In this document: positions 27,588-36,541 of the stretch, piece by piece
Numbering within the stretch: the first letter of the stretch is position 1
How the letters are laid out: every line of letters starts with the position of its first letter
Assembly: GCF_032116555.1 (NCBI RefSeq)
Contig: NZ_CP134949.1
Location: 1,674,001-1,738,000, forward strand
Length of the DNA: 64,000 nucleotides
Source: Halobaculum sp. XH14
GTDB taxonomy: Archaea > Halobacteriota > Halobacteria > Halobacteriales > Haloferacaceae
Direction: 5' to 3'
Position numbers and translations under genes: made by a program
Notes under the pieces: generated by a model
What the model was told of the DNA's origin: nothing
Databases searched by the model: none
Seen by the model: only the letters and a program-made list of their open reading frames with translations

Positions 27588-28412
27588 ATGCGGATTCACC
27601 AGCTCGGTGACGGGGTTCCCGAGGTCGCCGTCGTCGGGGGGATCCACGGCGACGAGCCCTGCGGCCCGGCGGCCGTCGAACGGCTCGTCGCCGAGGCCCC
27701 GCCCGTCGAGCGCCCGGTGAAACTCGTCGTCGCAAACGAGGAGGCGCTCGCCCGCGACGAGCGGTTCCTGGACGAGGACCTGAATCGGGCGTTCCCCGGC
27801 GACGCCGACGCGGACGGCCACGAGGGGCGACTCGCTCACGACCTCGCTCGCGAACTCGAGGGCTGTACGACGCTCGCGCTCCACTCGACCCAGTCGTTCG
27901 CCGACCCGTTCGCGCTCTGTGACACGGTCGACGAGATCGCGCGCGCGGTGGTCCCGCATCTCCCGGTCGACACGCTCATCGAGACCGACCTGTTCACTGA
28001 AGGGCGGCTCATCGAACACCCCCACACCGTCGAGGTCGAGTGCGGGCTCCAGGGCAGCGACGACGCCGCGGACAACGCCTACCGGCTCGCGCGATCGTTT
28101 CTCGCGGCGACGGGCGCGCTGGACGCGCCGACCCCGGACGGGTCGAACCCCGAGGGGCCGACCGGCGGGGAGGACGCGACCGCGGACGACGTCGCCGTGT
28201 TCCGCCTGCTCCAGCCGGTCGGCAAGCCGCCGGCCGACGAGTACGAGGTGTTCGTCGACAACTTCGAGCGCGTGGAGACCGGCGAACGGTTCGCCGTCGC
28301 CGACGGGGAGACGTTCACCGCCGACGAGCCGTTCTATCCGGTGTTGATGTCCGCCGGAGGGTACGCCGACGTGTTCGGCTACGCCGCTGAGAAGGTCGGG
28401 TCCCTGGAGTAG
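27588..28412 (+). CDS. Succinylglutamate desuccinylase/aspartoacylase family protein
   Basis: A 274-residue zinc carboxypeptidase-like hydrolase. Zinc ligands are visible in VVGGIHGDEPCGP (His and Glu) and LALHSTQS (His), and the DEDLNRAFPG segment is a family signature. Catalytic Glu is likely in VEVECG. Members deacylate N-acyl amino acids; the substrate here is open. A GGTAAATACC promoter box lies 20-29 bases before the ATG. Convergent with a small membrane protein gene one base away. Confidence 0.87.
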   Translation: MRIHQLGDGVPEVAVVGGIHGDEPCGPAAVERLVAEAPPVERPVKLVVANEEALARDERFLDEDLNRAFPGDADADGHEGRLAHDLARELEGCTTLALHSTQSFADPFALCDTVDEIARAVVPHLPVDTLIETDLFTEGRLIEHPHTVEVECGLQGSDDAADNAYRLARSFLAATGALDAPTPDGSNPEGPTGGEDATADDVAVFRLLQPVGKPPADEYEVFVDNFERVETGERFAVADGETFTADEPFYPVLMSAGGYADVFGYAAEKVGSLE

Positions 28413-28413
28413 C

Positions 28414-28668
28414 TCAGGCCGAGATCTCGTCCAAGTCCTCGAGTTCCTCGATGTCGTCCGACATCAGCTTGCGCGCGCCGAACGCGAGCAGTGCGAGCAG
28501 CACGAGCACCCCGAGGGCGGCGACGCGTGAGCCGCCCGACTCCGATTCCTCACCGGCGACGTCGCCCTCCTCGTTTTCGTCCTCGTCGGACGGGGACGCG
28601 CCGATGGAGCCGCGGGGACTGAAGTCGATGCCCTCGTCGATGTGGAGCTCTAACAGCGTGATGTCCAT
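28414..28668 (-). CDS. Small single-helix membrane protein
   Basis: An 84-residue protein: an N-terminal MDITLLELHIDEGIDFSP, an acidic linker, one membrane helix (VAALGVLVLLALLAFGARKL) and an acidic C-terminal tail. Its function is not known. The ordering of domains suggests an extracellular acidic part and a short cytoplasmic tail or the reverse. The stop lies one base from the stop of the convergent aspartoacylase-like gene. Confidence 0.7.
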   Translation of the reverse strand: MDITLLELHIDEGIDFSPRGSIGASPSDEDENEEGDVAGEESESGGSRVAALGVLVLLALLAFGARKLMSDDIEELEDLDEISA

Positions 28669-28898
28669 ACACCGCGTACGGCGACGATCGGCTTATCCGT
28701 TGGGGCGGCCGATCCTGGCGCCGCGTGGTCCGTCAGGTCGGGGACGGATTCGTTCGATCCCGGGCCGGTGCCATTCACTCAGGTTCGGGGCTGCTGGGAG
28801 CCACTGCCCTCGAGACGGCGCGGCCGCTCGTGAACGAACGGTCGTCGTCCGGCGGTATCGGCTCACCGGAGAACTGTCACGTCAGGCCCGACGGACGA

Positions 28899-29183
28899 TC
28901 ACTCGATGTGACCTTCCTGGCGGAGCTGGTTCGCGTCCTCCTCGGAGTAGCGCCACTCGACGTTCGCCTTCTCGTCCTGCCAGTCCCACGGCTCCGCGAT
29001 GACGACGTCGCCCTCGTTGATCCACGTCCGGTACTTCATCCGACCGGGGATCCGCCCCATCCGCGTCTCGCCGTCCACACAGCGGAGTCGAACGTGGTTT
29101 CCGCCGAGGTGCTCGGTCACGACCGCGAACACCTGATCGCCGTTGGGCATCCGGAGGTTCCGGCGCCCGGTTTCTTCATTCAC
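28899..29183 (-). CDS. eif1A: Translation initiation factor eIF-1A
   Basis: A 94-residue S1/OB-fold factor with the typical [32 protein letters not shown] and [15 protein letters not shown] segments. It binds the A site of the 30S subunit during initiation. The start is the GTG at 29183 (reading V-N-E-E-T-G), which has a CTTAT promoter box 25-29 bases upstream; earlier in-frame codons would be inside the promoter. Confidence 0.95.
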   Translation of the reverse strand: MNEETGRRNLRMPNGDQVFAVVTEHLGGNHVRLRCVDGETRMGRIPGRMKYRTWINEGDVVIAEPWDWQDEKANVEWRYSEEDANQLRQEGHIE

Positions 29184-29207
29184 GTGTGTAATTGGGGCGT
29201 TACACGG

Positions 29208-29212
29208 ATAAG
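29208..29212 (-). promoter_or_regulatory. TATA-like box of eIF-1A
   Basis: CTTAT on the minus strand within GACTTATCC, 25-29 bases before the GTG start, supporting the GTG and a leaderless mRNA. Confidence 0.45.
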
Positions 29213-29468
29213 TCATTGGAGAGCCCCGCTAGCGTTTGTCACGGTGGCGTCTCGGACGAGTCGAGCGAACGGGCCGCGAGGGCGACGCTCCGACCGACGT
29301 CGGGAGTGTCGGCGACACGAGCCACCACTTCCACGGCGAACCGCTCACCAGCCGTCCGTAACTGGTCGTATCGAACTATCGTGTCTTCCCACGAACGGTT
29401 CCGTGACCTCCGTGAGCGGCGTTCGGGGCGAGCGCTCGCACCGCTCGGGGAGGTCGAGGAGGACGAAG

Positions 29469-29882
29469 ATGGCAACCACATCCGGAGACGGGACGATCGA
29501 GGAGACGCGCCGGGACGTGGAGGAGACGCTCGGGTTCGTGCCGGGCTACTTCGACGCGCTCCACGACGAAGACCTGACGAACGAGTGGCCGACGTTCAAG
29601 CGGTACGCGTTCGAGGAGACCGAGATCCCGGCGAAGTACCGGGAGCTCATCGGCCTCGCCATCGCGGCGAACGTCAAGTGCCCCTACTGCCAGCACTTCC
29701 ACCTGGAGTCGGCCAGGATGCACGGGGCGACGGACGCAGAACTCGCCGAGATCTCCTTCCTGGCGAGCTGGACGGCGCGCTACAGCGCGATGATCCACGC
29801 CCAGGACTACGACCTGGAGACGTTCGAGGACGAGTTCGACCGGATCGCCGAGCACCTTCGGGAAGGAACGGAAGCGGACTAG
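29469..29882 (+). CDS. Carboxymuconolactone decarboxylase/AhpD-like protein
   Basis: A 137-residue helical protein with the CxxC-x3-H redox motif in CPYCQHFH, as in AhpD-like peroxidase partners, followed by the ATDAELAEI helix typical of the CMD family. Redox or gamma-carboxymuconolactone-like chemistry is possible; the CxxC suggests disulfide reductase activity in oxidative stress. It is not flanked by a peroxiredoxin. ATG at 29469; a 285-base stretch before it holds no convincing gene. Confidence 0.88.
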   Translation: MATTSGDGTIEETRRDVEETLGFVPGYFDALHDEDLTNEWPTFKRYAFEETEIPAKYRELIGLAIAANVKCPYCQHFHLESARMHGATDAELAEISFLASWTARYSAMIHAQDYDLETFEDEFDRIAEHLREGTEAD

Positions 29883-29949
29883 CGATCCCGGGTACCGGGT
29901 CCCGCCCCGAACCCGATTTACCGGACCCCGTCGTCGACGGAACGTTCGA

Positions 29950-30987
29950 TCAGGCGCGATCGAGCCTGATCTCCTGTCCCTCGATGTCCTCCAGGGCGGC
30001 GACGAGCCCGCCGATCGAGACGCGGCCTCCGTCCGGGTCCTCGACCGTGATGGAAGCGACCTGTTCCGAGGCGTCGAACTCGTACTCCACGACCGGCCCT
30101 TCGACCCTGACGTCGGTTCCCGTCTCGACGTCCCTGCCGGTGATCGCCGCCCTGAAGTTCCCGTCGAGTTCGTGGACGTCCTTGACCGCCCGGCGGATGG
30201 AGGCGTACGTCCGAGGGAACGGTCGCCCCTCCCCGTCCGCGGCGATGCTGTCGGCTGTGCTCCACAGCACCGTCCCGAAGAAGCCCGAGACGAGGAAGCC
30301 GAGCGCGGAGCGATTGAAGATGACGCCGTAGCGGTCCCGATCGTCCCGCAGCGCGTCCTGGGTCGCGTACATCGAGTACTCGCCGTCTGCGACCGCGATG
30401 ACGGGCGTGGTGATGCCGCGTCGCCCGCGGACCTCGGTGGCGACGGCCTCGTAGTCGAACTCCCCGGGCGAGGGCGCGCGCGAGGCGGGCGTCACGAGCA
30501 GTTCGATCGCGACGCCGTCGGCGATCCGTTCCGAGAGCGTCTCGCGGAACCGTCGCAGCAGGTCGGGCGTGAGCGACACGGCCAGTTCGTACTCCGCGCC
30601 CTCGATGACCTCCTCCAGGTAGCGCAGGATCGTCGAGCGCGACTTCACCAGCGAGACCGCCTCCGTGTCCCGCGTCGGCGCGGTGTATCTCGCCTCCAGT
30701 TCGTCGACCATCTCGGCGAGCGACGAGCGGATGTCGCCGAACGCCTCGTCGGGGTCGACCGCGACGATCTTCATCGGGCGCGACTCCCGGAGCTCCACCA
30801 GCCCGCGGTCCGAGAGGCTCCTGACGGTGTCGTACACCCTGGGCTGTGGGATGTCGGTCTCCGAGGCGATCTCGCTCGCGGTCAGTTCCCCCCGTTCGAG
30901 CACGGCGAGGTAGGCGTCGATCTCGTACTCCCCGAGGTTGAAGCGCTCCCCCACCCGCTCCATCGTCGAGCGCAGGTCGTCGGCCAT
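29950..30987 (-). CDS. trmB: TrmB-type sugar-responsive transcriptional regulator
   Basis: A 345-residue regulator with an N-terminal winged HTH ([20 protein letters not shown], then [20 protein letters not shown]) and the C-terminal TrmB sugar-binding region ([18 protein letters not shown]). Full length matches haloarchaeal TrmB, which in Halobacterium represses or activates gluconeogenesis and many metabolic genes depending on glucose. A perfect match to that regulator's consensus (TACT-N7-GAGTA) lies directly upstream of its own TATA box, so autoregulation is likely. Orthology is inferred from length, domains and this site. Confidence 0.85.
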   Translation of the reverse strand: MADDLRSTMERVGERFNLGEYEIDAYLAVLERGELTASEIASETDIPQPRVYDTVRSLSDRGLVELRESRPMKIVAVDPDEAFGDIRSSLAEMVDELEARYTAPTRDTEAVSLVKSRSTILRYLEEVIEGAEYELAVSLTPDLLRRFRETLSERIADGVAIELLVTPASRAPSPGEFDYEAVATEVRGRRGITTPVIAVADGEYSMYATQDALRDDRDRYGVIFNRSALGFLVSGFFGTVLWSTADSIAADGEGRPFPRTYASIRRAVKDVHELDGNFRAAITGRDVETGTDVRVEGPVVEYEFDASEQVASITVEDPDGGRVSIGGLVAALEDIEGQEIRLDRA

Positions 30988-31008
30988 ACGAGCACCACCG
31001 TCCGAGGG

Positions 31009-31013
31009 TATAT
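31009..31013 (-). promoter_or_regulatory. TATA box of trmB
   Basis: The AT core of GCCATATACCC on the minus strand lies 22-26 bases before the trmB ATG, the distance of a leaderless archaeal promoter. Confidence 0.6.
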
Positions 31014-31019
31014 GGCATT

Positions 31020-31035
31020 TACTGACTCCCGAGTA
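31020..31035. promoter_or_regulatory. Candidate TrmB operator (TACT-N7-GAGTA)
   Basis: TACTGACTCCCGAGTA matches exactly the published haloarchaeal TrmB cis-element pattern TACT-N7/8-GAGTA. It lies six bases upstream of the trmB TATA box, the position that in Halobacterium is associated with activation rather than occlusion. Basis: direct pattern match plus knowledge of the family. Confidence 0.7.
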
Positions 31036-31037
31036 GT

Positions 31038-31057
31038 ACCCGCTTTCGAAAGCGGGT
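31038..31057. repeat. Perfect 20-bp palindrome upstream of trmB
   Basis: ACCCGCTTTCGAAAGCGGGT is a perfect inverted repeat of 10+10 bases, two bases from the TrmB site. No T-run follows in either direction, so an operator or a hairpin at the 3' end of the PAC2 transcript is more likely than a terminator. Confidence 0.9.
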
Positions 31058-31197
31058 CACAGGCGGTCGCCGTCGGTGGTCACCGTCCCGCGTCGTCCGC
31101 TCGGCCGCCGTCACCTCGATCTAGCGTCACACCGGTCGACCGCGTCGGGCATCGGCAGTCCCACCCGCCCACCGACGTTCCGACGGTACCGTTCCGG

Positions 31198-31953
31198 TCA
31201 CATGTACATCCGATCGAGCGGCTGATCCTCCTCGGCTGAGTCCTCCAGCCGTTCCGCGAGGCTCTGGTAGTGCTGGTGAACTTCGTCCGCGAACGCCCGG
31301 AGCGGGGCGGTGTCGACGCCGAGCCCGTACACGGCCTCGACGGCCTCCAGCAGCCTGATGGTCGCCTCGACGTCTGGCACCTCCGCGTGGACCGGCGTGA
31401 CGTACACTGCGACGCCCAGCGAGGAGTCCATTCCGCGAGCCATCAGCGCGGCGTTCGTCCCGTCGAGGAACCCGTTCCCCATCGGCGGCACGTCCGGCGC
31501 GTCGGGGCCCGAGAGGTGGTCGTCGACGTAGTCGTCGCTTGCGACGTAGAACGTGCGGTGGTCCTCCGGACCGTGTGCGAACGGGACGCCGGACAGCACC
31601 GCGATCTCGTCGACGCCGTCCCGTTCGGTCCACTCCAGGACGGCCCGCGAGAACGGCTCCGCGGACGGCACCGGAACGAACAGTTCGCCGACGAGGACGG
31701 TCACGTCGAGCCCCGGCCGGGAGTAGAGCCGCGTCGGGTATCGCGGTCGACCGCCCTCGAACGGCGTGATGGTGGGGAGCCCTTCGGCGCGGATGTGTCC
31801 GCTCGATTCGAGTTCCAGGTGGTCGACGAGGTAGTCCACCGCCGTCAGTCCCACGAGCCCGAACCCCGAGAATCCGGCGAGGAGAGTGGTCGACTGGCTC
31901 GGATCGCCCTCGACGTGGAACGTGGGACCGGAGTCGGTGTGTGGGTTCGCCAT
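31198..31953 (-). CDS. PAC2 family protein (proteasome assembly chaperone-like)
   Basis: A 251-residue protein with the PAC2 pattern: LLAGFSGFGLVGLTAVDYLV, VLVGELFVP and IAVLSGVPFA. Archaeal PAC2 proteins are related to proteasome assembly chaperones and bind 20S core particle precursors in some species. The ATG of MANPHTD is used. The gene ends 210 bases before trmB; the region between has the palindrome and TrmB site. No proteasome subunit gene is nearby. Confidence 0.85.
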   Translation of the reverse strand: MANPHTDSGPTFHVEGDPSQSTTLLAGFSGFGLVGLTAVDYLVDHLELESSGHIRAEGLPTITPFEGGRPRYPTRLYSRPGLDVTVLVGELFVPVPSAEPFSRAVLEWTERDGVDEIAVLSGVPFAHGPEDHRTFYVASDDYVDDHLSGPDAPDVPPMGNGFLDGTNAALMARGMDSSLGVAVYVTPVHAEVPDVEATIRLLEAVEAVYGLGVDTAPLRAFADEVHQHYQSLAERLEDSAEEDQPLDRMYM

Positions 31954-32070
31954 CGCCGGAAGTAGGGCCCTCGCGGAGTTAGTGATACCGGCAACCTGCG
32001 ATGGCTCGTCGGTTCCTGGGGCCGACCGCCGAGGGCAACGCTTTTTCACCGGGGAGTCCTCGCCGGGCGT

Positions 32071-33075
32071 ATGCAGACCGGGACCTCGTCGCCGACGCCG
32101 ACACGGACCCCGGTTCCGGGCGACGGTCTCGTCCGGTCGCTGCCCGGTTACTACGCCGACTTTCTCGCGTTCCCCGGTGCCCGCGCCGCCGTCGTCCTCC
32201 TGTTCATCGGGCTGGGCGCGCTCGTCTCGCGGTACGCCATCCGCCTCCTCGGCAGGCCGATCGCCCAGCGGTTCGTCAGACAGAGCGTCGCCCAGACCGT
32301 CCTCCGGGGGGTCCGGGTCGCCATCGTCCTGCTGTTCGGGTTCACTGGGATCGGCGCGGCGGGCATCGAGATCGGCAACATCGTCCTCTCGGTCACGGTG
32401 TTCTCGGCGGTCGTCGGGATCGTGCTCGCGCCGATCGTCGCCTCCATCGTCAACGGCCTGTTCGTGCTGGCGGACCAGCCGTTCGAGATCGGCGACATGG
32501 TGGAGTTCGGCGACGGAACCCGCGGGTTCGTGGACGACATCACCCTCCGGTACACGAAGGTGTTCACGCTGGACAACACGTTCGCCGTCGTCCCCAACTC
32601 CGTCGTCCGCGAGGACAAGGTGAAGAACTTCTCGGCCGAGGACGAGCGGACGCGACTCACCATCGACGTGACCGTCAGCTACGAGTCCGACGTCGGTCAG
32701 GCGCGTCGGCTCATCGAGCGCGCGGCGGCGGACTGTGAGGACGTCATCGAGGGCGGTCCCGACATCCGCATCGGCACGGCCCGCTACCCGGCGAGTCCGA
32801 CCTGTTACATCGACAGGTTCGGCGACCACGGCGTCCACCTCAAGCTCCGGTACTGGGTGCGCCGACCGTACAAACTGCTGGCGCTCCGGTCGCTCGTCCA
32901 GACCGCCGTCTGGGACCAGTTGGCCGACGACGACGTGGACGTGACCATCCCGTACCCGCACCAGCACCACGTCTTCGACGAGACGAGCGGGACGGCCGAC
33001 GTCCACGTCGAGCGCCACCGCCCGCCCCGCGAACGCGACCCGCGGCGGTCGGCGGACGGTTCGGACGGGAACTGA
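32071..33075 (+). CDS. Mechanosensitive ion channel, MscS family
   Basis: A 334-residue channel: two or three N-terminal membrane segments, the pore helix region (VFSAVVGIVLAPIVASIVNG), the beta domain ADQPFEIGDMVEFGDGTRGFVDDI and a C-terminal alpha/beta domain (IDVTVSYESD). It differs from the one at 15486 in lacking the long N-terminal membrane region and in its His/Arg-rich tail. It opens on membrane tension. Transcribed alone, divergently from PAC2. Confidence 0.92.
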   Translation: MQTGTSSPTPTRTPVPGDGLVRSLPGYYADFLAFPGARAAVVLLFIGLGALVSRYAIRLLGRPIAQRFVRQSVAQTVLRGVRVAIVLLFGFTGIGAAGIEIGNIVLSVTVFSAVVGIVLAPIVASIVNGLFVLADQPFEIGDMVEFGDGTRGFVDDITLRYTKVFTLDNTFAVVPNSVVREDKVKNFSAEDERTRLTIDVTVSYESDVGQARRLIERAAADCEDVIEGGPDIRIGTARYPASPTCYIDRFGDHGVHLKLRYWVRRPYKLLALRSLVQTAVWDQLADDDVDVTIPYPHQHHVFDETSGTADVHVERHRPPRERDPRRSADGSDGN

Positions 33076-33155
33076 CCGTCGCCGGACGGCTCCGGGACGA
33101 CTGCGTGAGCAGCCTCGTCGTCGGGCGAGGCTCGACCCGCCCGCGTTCGGATCGG

Positions 33156-33356
33156 TTACTCCTCGAGTTCGAACGCCACCTCGACCTCGGACTGGTACTC
33201 ACGGCCCTCCACGGACGCCACCTCCACGCCGAGCTCCTCGACCGTGATCCAGTGGACGTTGTCGAGCGTCTCCTCGGCCCTCTCGATCGCGTCGTCGGTC
33301 GCGTCGTCGAAACTCTCGGTACTCCGGCCGATCAGGGTGATCTTCTTGAACACCAT
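33156..33356 (-). CDS. Dodecin (flavin-binding)
   Basis: A 66-residue dodecin: [20 protein letters not shown] with the conserved Trp in [12 protein letters not shown] and a Gln in [12 protein letters not shown], which in haloarchaeal dodecin sandwich and hydrogen-bond flavins. The protein forms hollow dodecamers storing riboflavin or lumichrome. The start ATG of MVFKK gives the family length; upstream in-frame codons are not needed. Confidence 0.95.
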   Translation of the reverse strand: MVFKKITLIGRSTESFDDATDDAIERAEETLDNVHWITVEELGVEVASVEGREYQSEVEVAFELEE

Positions 33357-33452
33357 CCCACACCCTCGTTCGTCCGCGGCGGGCAAAAAGCGGGCGGCGG
33401 TTCGCCCCGGCGCCAGACGATCAGTCGACGGTGTTGGCTCGGGGCCGGCGTG

Positions 33453-34124
33453 TCAGGTCCCGGAGCGCCGACGGTCGAGCCGTTCGGTGAGCGCCCCCGT
33501 GACGTCGGTGAGGTGGGCGGTTCCCCAGACCGCCACGACGACGCCGCCGAGGGTGTCGAACACGAGATCGAGCAACGTGTCCTCCAGCCCGTACTGCGTG
33601 AGGATCGAGGTCGTCCCCATCGCCGCGGCCGACTCGCCGATGGCGAACTCGATGACCTCCCAGAACACGCCGAAGGCCAGCACGAACAGCAGGATGAACA
33701 CGAACATGAACCGGGGAGGCAGGTAGACGGCGTCGCTGTGCTCGTCGATCGCCCTCGTGACGGTGTAGCCCGTGGCCGCGACGACCGACGAGGAGAGCGC
33801 GTGCGTGAGGTGGTCCCACCACCAGACGTTCCGGTAGAGGTTCCCCTCCGCGCCCACGCCGGGAACGCCGACGGTGCCGATCGCGTGGAGGAACACGGCC
33901 GAGGTGATCCACAGCGTCAGGCCCGCGTCCATCGGCAGGTCGTACTCGCGCTCCATCACCGCCGGGAGGTAGGAGACGGCGAGGGCGACGCTCGCGTTCA
34001 CCATGATGCCGGTGTTGCCCCGCTCCAACCCGACGAACAGCAGCCCGACGAGGACGAACTGCATCAGCCGCGAGGCGAGCCGCTGGTTCCGCTCGGAGAT
34101 GCGGAGCCGGTCACGAACGTTCAC
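33453..34124 (-). CDS. Membrane protein, C-terminal half of a split pair
   Basis: A 223-residue integral membrane protein with six or so helices and conserved polar positions: EREYDLPMDAGLTLWI, WWDHLTHALS, WEVIEFA, and DLVFDTLGG. These look like the DUF2238/YjdF type membrane fold. It starts with a GTG overlapping the previous stop (GTGA), so it is co-translated with the upstream gene. The single protein at 44891-46159 contains both halves fused, so the two here probably form one complex. Confidence 0.75.
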   Translation of the reverse strand: MNVRDRLRISERNQRLASRLMQFVLVGLLFVGLERGNTGIMVNASVALAVSYLPAVMEREYDLPMDAGLTLWITSAVFLHAIGTVGVPGVGAEGNLYRNVWWWDHLTHALSSSVVAATGYTVTRAIDEHSDAVYLPPRFMFVFILLFVLAFGVFWEVIEFAIGESAAAMGTTSILTQYGLEDTLLDLVFDTLGGVVVAVWGTAHLTDVTGALTERLDRRRSGT

Positions 34125-34759
34125 GAGTCGGGCACCTCCACGGGAACGCGGATCTCCGCCCGGGAACGCCGTCTGAAGTAGAACTCGAACAGCAGCCCCG
34201 CGATCACCCCCGCGAGCGTCGCCGCGACGAAATCGAGCATGAGCGCGTGCTCCACCACGGCCTCCGGCCGACCGCCGAGCAGGAACTCGCTCCCGAGGAA
34301 GAGGTCGGACACGTACCGGAGCACCGCCCAGATTCCCGCGGCGGCCATCGTCGTGATGGTGACGAAAAAGACCGCGAACGTGTGGCTCATCCGGACCGGG
34401 GTGAACACGTCCATCTCGACGGCCACGATGAGCGCGACCGACGCGACGGCGAGGTAGGTGATCACGCGGCCGGTGAACGTGATTCCGGCGACAGTCTGGC
34501 CGGCCACGAACACCCGACCGACGGCCGGGAGGCCGGCGAACAGCACCACTTCCCAGGGGAGCATCGCGGTCGCGTCGCGGAACGCGGTCGGCGGGACGAG
34601 TGCGACGACGACGACGAGCAGGACGAACACCCCCCAGACCGCCTGCCCGGCGAACAGTTCGCCCAGCGCGACGGCCGAGATGAGGAGCAGGACGGACCAG
34701 CCGATCGCCGCGTTGAGTCGGCGGTCCTCGACGACGTTCCGGAGCCCGCTCGCTTCCAT
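34121..34759 (-). CDS. Membrane protein, N-terminal half of a split pair
   Basis: A 212-residue membrane protein with about seven hydrophobic segments. The segment TFAVFFVTITTMAAAGIWAV and the following YVSDLFLGSEFL are matched in the fused paralogue at 44891 (RFAVVLVVVTTMAFTAVWVV, then WVSDALLGTEFV). No transport or enzyme motif is recognised. It is the first gene of a two-gene unit. Confidence 0.75.
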   Translation of the reverse strand: MEASGLRNVVEDRRLNAAIGWSVLLLISAVALGELFAGQAVWGVFVLLVVVVALVPPTAFRDATAMLPWEVVLFAGLPAVGRVFVAGQTVAGITFTGRVITYLAVASVALIVAVEMDVFTPVRMSHTFAVFFVTITTMAAAGIWAVLRYVSDLFLGSEFLLGGRPEAVVEHALMLDFVAATLAGVIAGLLFEFYFRRRSRAEIRVPVEVPDS

Positions 34760-34864
34760 GGCCGGTACGTTGACACGGTGGTGTCAAAACGCTTCTGTCG
34801 GTCGACCGTCGCCGTCTTTCGATTCCTCACGACCGGACCGAACGACCGTGACCGGCCGATCCGA

Positions 34865-35818
34865 TCAGCCGATCGTGACGAGATACACCACGGCGTACGC
34901 CAGCGCGGCCACCGTGATCGCCGTGAGCCCCGTGTAGACGGCTCGCTCGGGCCCAGGTCGCGAAAACTCGCGCGCCCGGAACCGGACCCGCGGGGCGATC
35001 CCCACCAATCCGACCGCGAGGACGCTGAAGACGAACGGATACGAGAGGTCGAGCGTCGGCGCGGGGATGAGGAACGCGAGCCCCGCGTACGCCGCGCCGG
35101 TCGCCGCCTTCGGGTCGATCCGGGGCACGCGCGGCCCCTCCCGCAACCGGATCCACACGAGCAGCGCAGCCCAGACCGTCGCCAGTTCGATGCCGAACGC
35201 GGCCAGCAGGTGCAGCGTCGGATCGGGGTGGAGCGTCACCGTCTCCAGCGGAAGGTCGGAGATCGGGTAGAACAGCGCCGGCGGCTCCCCCGTGAAGAAG
35301 TCACCGAACGGGTGGCTGACGAGTCCGACGAGCGCGAGCACGAACGTCGCTCCGGGGCCGAGGGTCGTCCGCGAGGCGACGACCGTCGCCAGCACGAGAC
35401 ACGCGGCTGCGAACGCGAACGTGACCGTGGCCGCGAGAGCACCCGTGAGAATCGTCGCGGCCGCGACCAGCACGGCGGCCAGGGCGACCGCGAGCAGCCG
35501 CGCGAGCGGCCGCCCGTCGACCCACGCGGCCGCGGCGAGGGCCGCGATGGGGGCGACGACCAGCGAGTGGGTGACCGCCCTGTGGACGACGTTTCCGGTC
35601 TCCCAGAACGTCGACGCGAGAGCCAGCGGGCCCGCGTCGAGTGCACCCGACCCGAGCGCCCCGCCGAGCCCGACGAGCGCGTAGCCGATGTCGACGTCGG
35701 GGACGGCGGCGAACGCGGCGGCCACCGCCCCGTAGGCGAGCGCCCGCCGCGGGTCCGTTACCCGGCCGGCCAGGCCGGCGACGAGGGCGAACGCGAACAG
35801 GGCGTGGCCGACGAACAT
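34865..35818 (-). CDS. Membrane-bound metal-dependent hydrolase, YdjM/DUF457 family
   Basis: A 317-residue multi-helix protein with the DUF457 metal motif residues: GHALFAFAL at the start, VPDVD, HRAVTHSLV, and a SHPFGDFFTG segment. Bacterial relatives (YdjM) are predicted phospholipase-like, zinc-dependent hydrolases. The substrate is unknown. Ends two helices from the C terminus with YAVVYLVTIG. Starts at the ATG of MFVGHA. Confidence 0.85.
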   Translation of the reverse strand: MFVGHALFAFALVAGLAGRVTDPRRALAYGAVAAAFAAVPDVDIGYALVGLGGALGSGALDAGPLALASTFWETGNVVHRAVTHSLVVAPIAALAAAAWVDGRPLARLLAVALAAVLVAAATILTGALAATVTFAFAAACLVLATVVASRTTLGPGATFVLALVGLVSHPFGDFFTGEPPALFYPISDLPLETVTLHPDPTLHLLAAFGIELATVWAALLVWIRLREGPRVPRIDPKAATGAAYAGLAFLIPAPTLDLSYPFVFSVLAVGLVGIAPRVRFRAREFSRPGPERAVYTGLTAITVAALAYAVVYLVTIG

Positions 35819-35920
35819 GCGCCGGCGTTCGTGGCGCGGGAAGATAAGCCTCGTGCCCGCCGCGTCGCGTGGTTACACGGGACACCGTCCCACGGTCCCG
35901 GTCACCGTGTCGCCGTCCGG

Positions 35921-36475
35921 TCACGTCGTCCCGGCTCGGTCGTCCAGTTTCGTCCACTTCTTCTCGATCTCGGCGTTCCCGCGAACGACCGTGTCGTCCG
36001 CGACGGCGAGGCGCGTCTTGCGGAGTTCGATCGACCGGACCTCCCCGACGGTCCCGCCGATGTCGACGCGGTCACCCGGGTTGAAGTCCGGGTCCCGCAG
36101 GAGGTAGATGCCCGCCACGGCGTCGGCGATCATGTTCGAGGTGGCGTACGAGACGCCCAGCGCGAAGAAGCCGGCGGCGGTTCCGAGCGACTGTGCGATG
36201 CCCTCCAGGCCGACGACCGAGAGGAACGAGAGGCCGACCCCGAACCAGAGGAACACGGCGACGACGGTCGCGAGGAACTGTCGATACACCGGCGAATCGC
36301 CCGGAACCGACCGGCGGAGCAGCGCACGAACCGCGCTCATGACGAGTTTGACGGCGACGAATGCGACGGCGAGAAACAGCAGGCCCGCGAGAATCCGGGG
36401 GAGGGCGTTCTCGATCGACCGGAGCAACTCGACCAGCGCGACACGGACGACGCCCGAGACCGATTGCAGGAGCAT
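35921..36475 (-). CDS. Small mechanosensitive-channel-domain protein
   Basis: A 184-residue MscS-like protein with three membrane segments, the pore-like AAGFFALGVSYATSNMIADA helix and a short beta domain NPGDRVDIGGTVGEVRSI. The C-terminal alpha/beta vestibule domain of MscS is missing: the protein ends at a short EIEKKWTKLDD tail. It is one of three MscS-type genes in the window. The truncated form is recurrent in haloarchaea, so it may be functional as such. Confidence 0.8.
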   Translation of the reverse strand: MLLQSVSGVVRVALVELLRSIENALPRILAGLLFLAVAFVAVKLVMSAVRALLRRSVPGDSPVYRQFLATVVAVFLWFGVGLSFLSVVGLEGIAQSLGTAAGFFALGVSYATSNMIADAVAGIYLLRDPDFNPGDRVDIGGTVGEVRSIELRKTRLAVADDTVVRGNAEIEKKWTKLDDRAGTT

Positions 36476-36541
36476 GTCGGGGCGTGCTCACGGTCGACAC
36501 TTAAACACCGACGAGCGTGAGCCGACGGGACCGTCCGCCGC

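Noticed and set aside
29239-29481. Short minus-strand frame between eIF-1A and the CMD gene, with a plausible-looking C-terminal 45 residues
   Set aside because: No promoter, no family match and no well-placed start; probably a shadow, although third-position GC is high.
34247-36520. Long open frame of about 757 codons on the plus strand
   Set aside because: Antisense to four membrane-protein genes; the Arg/Asp-rich translation is a shadow of them.
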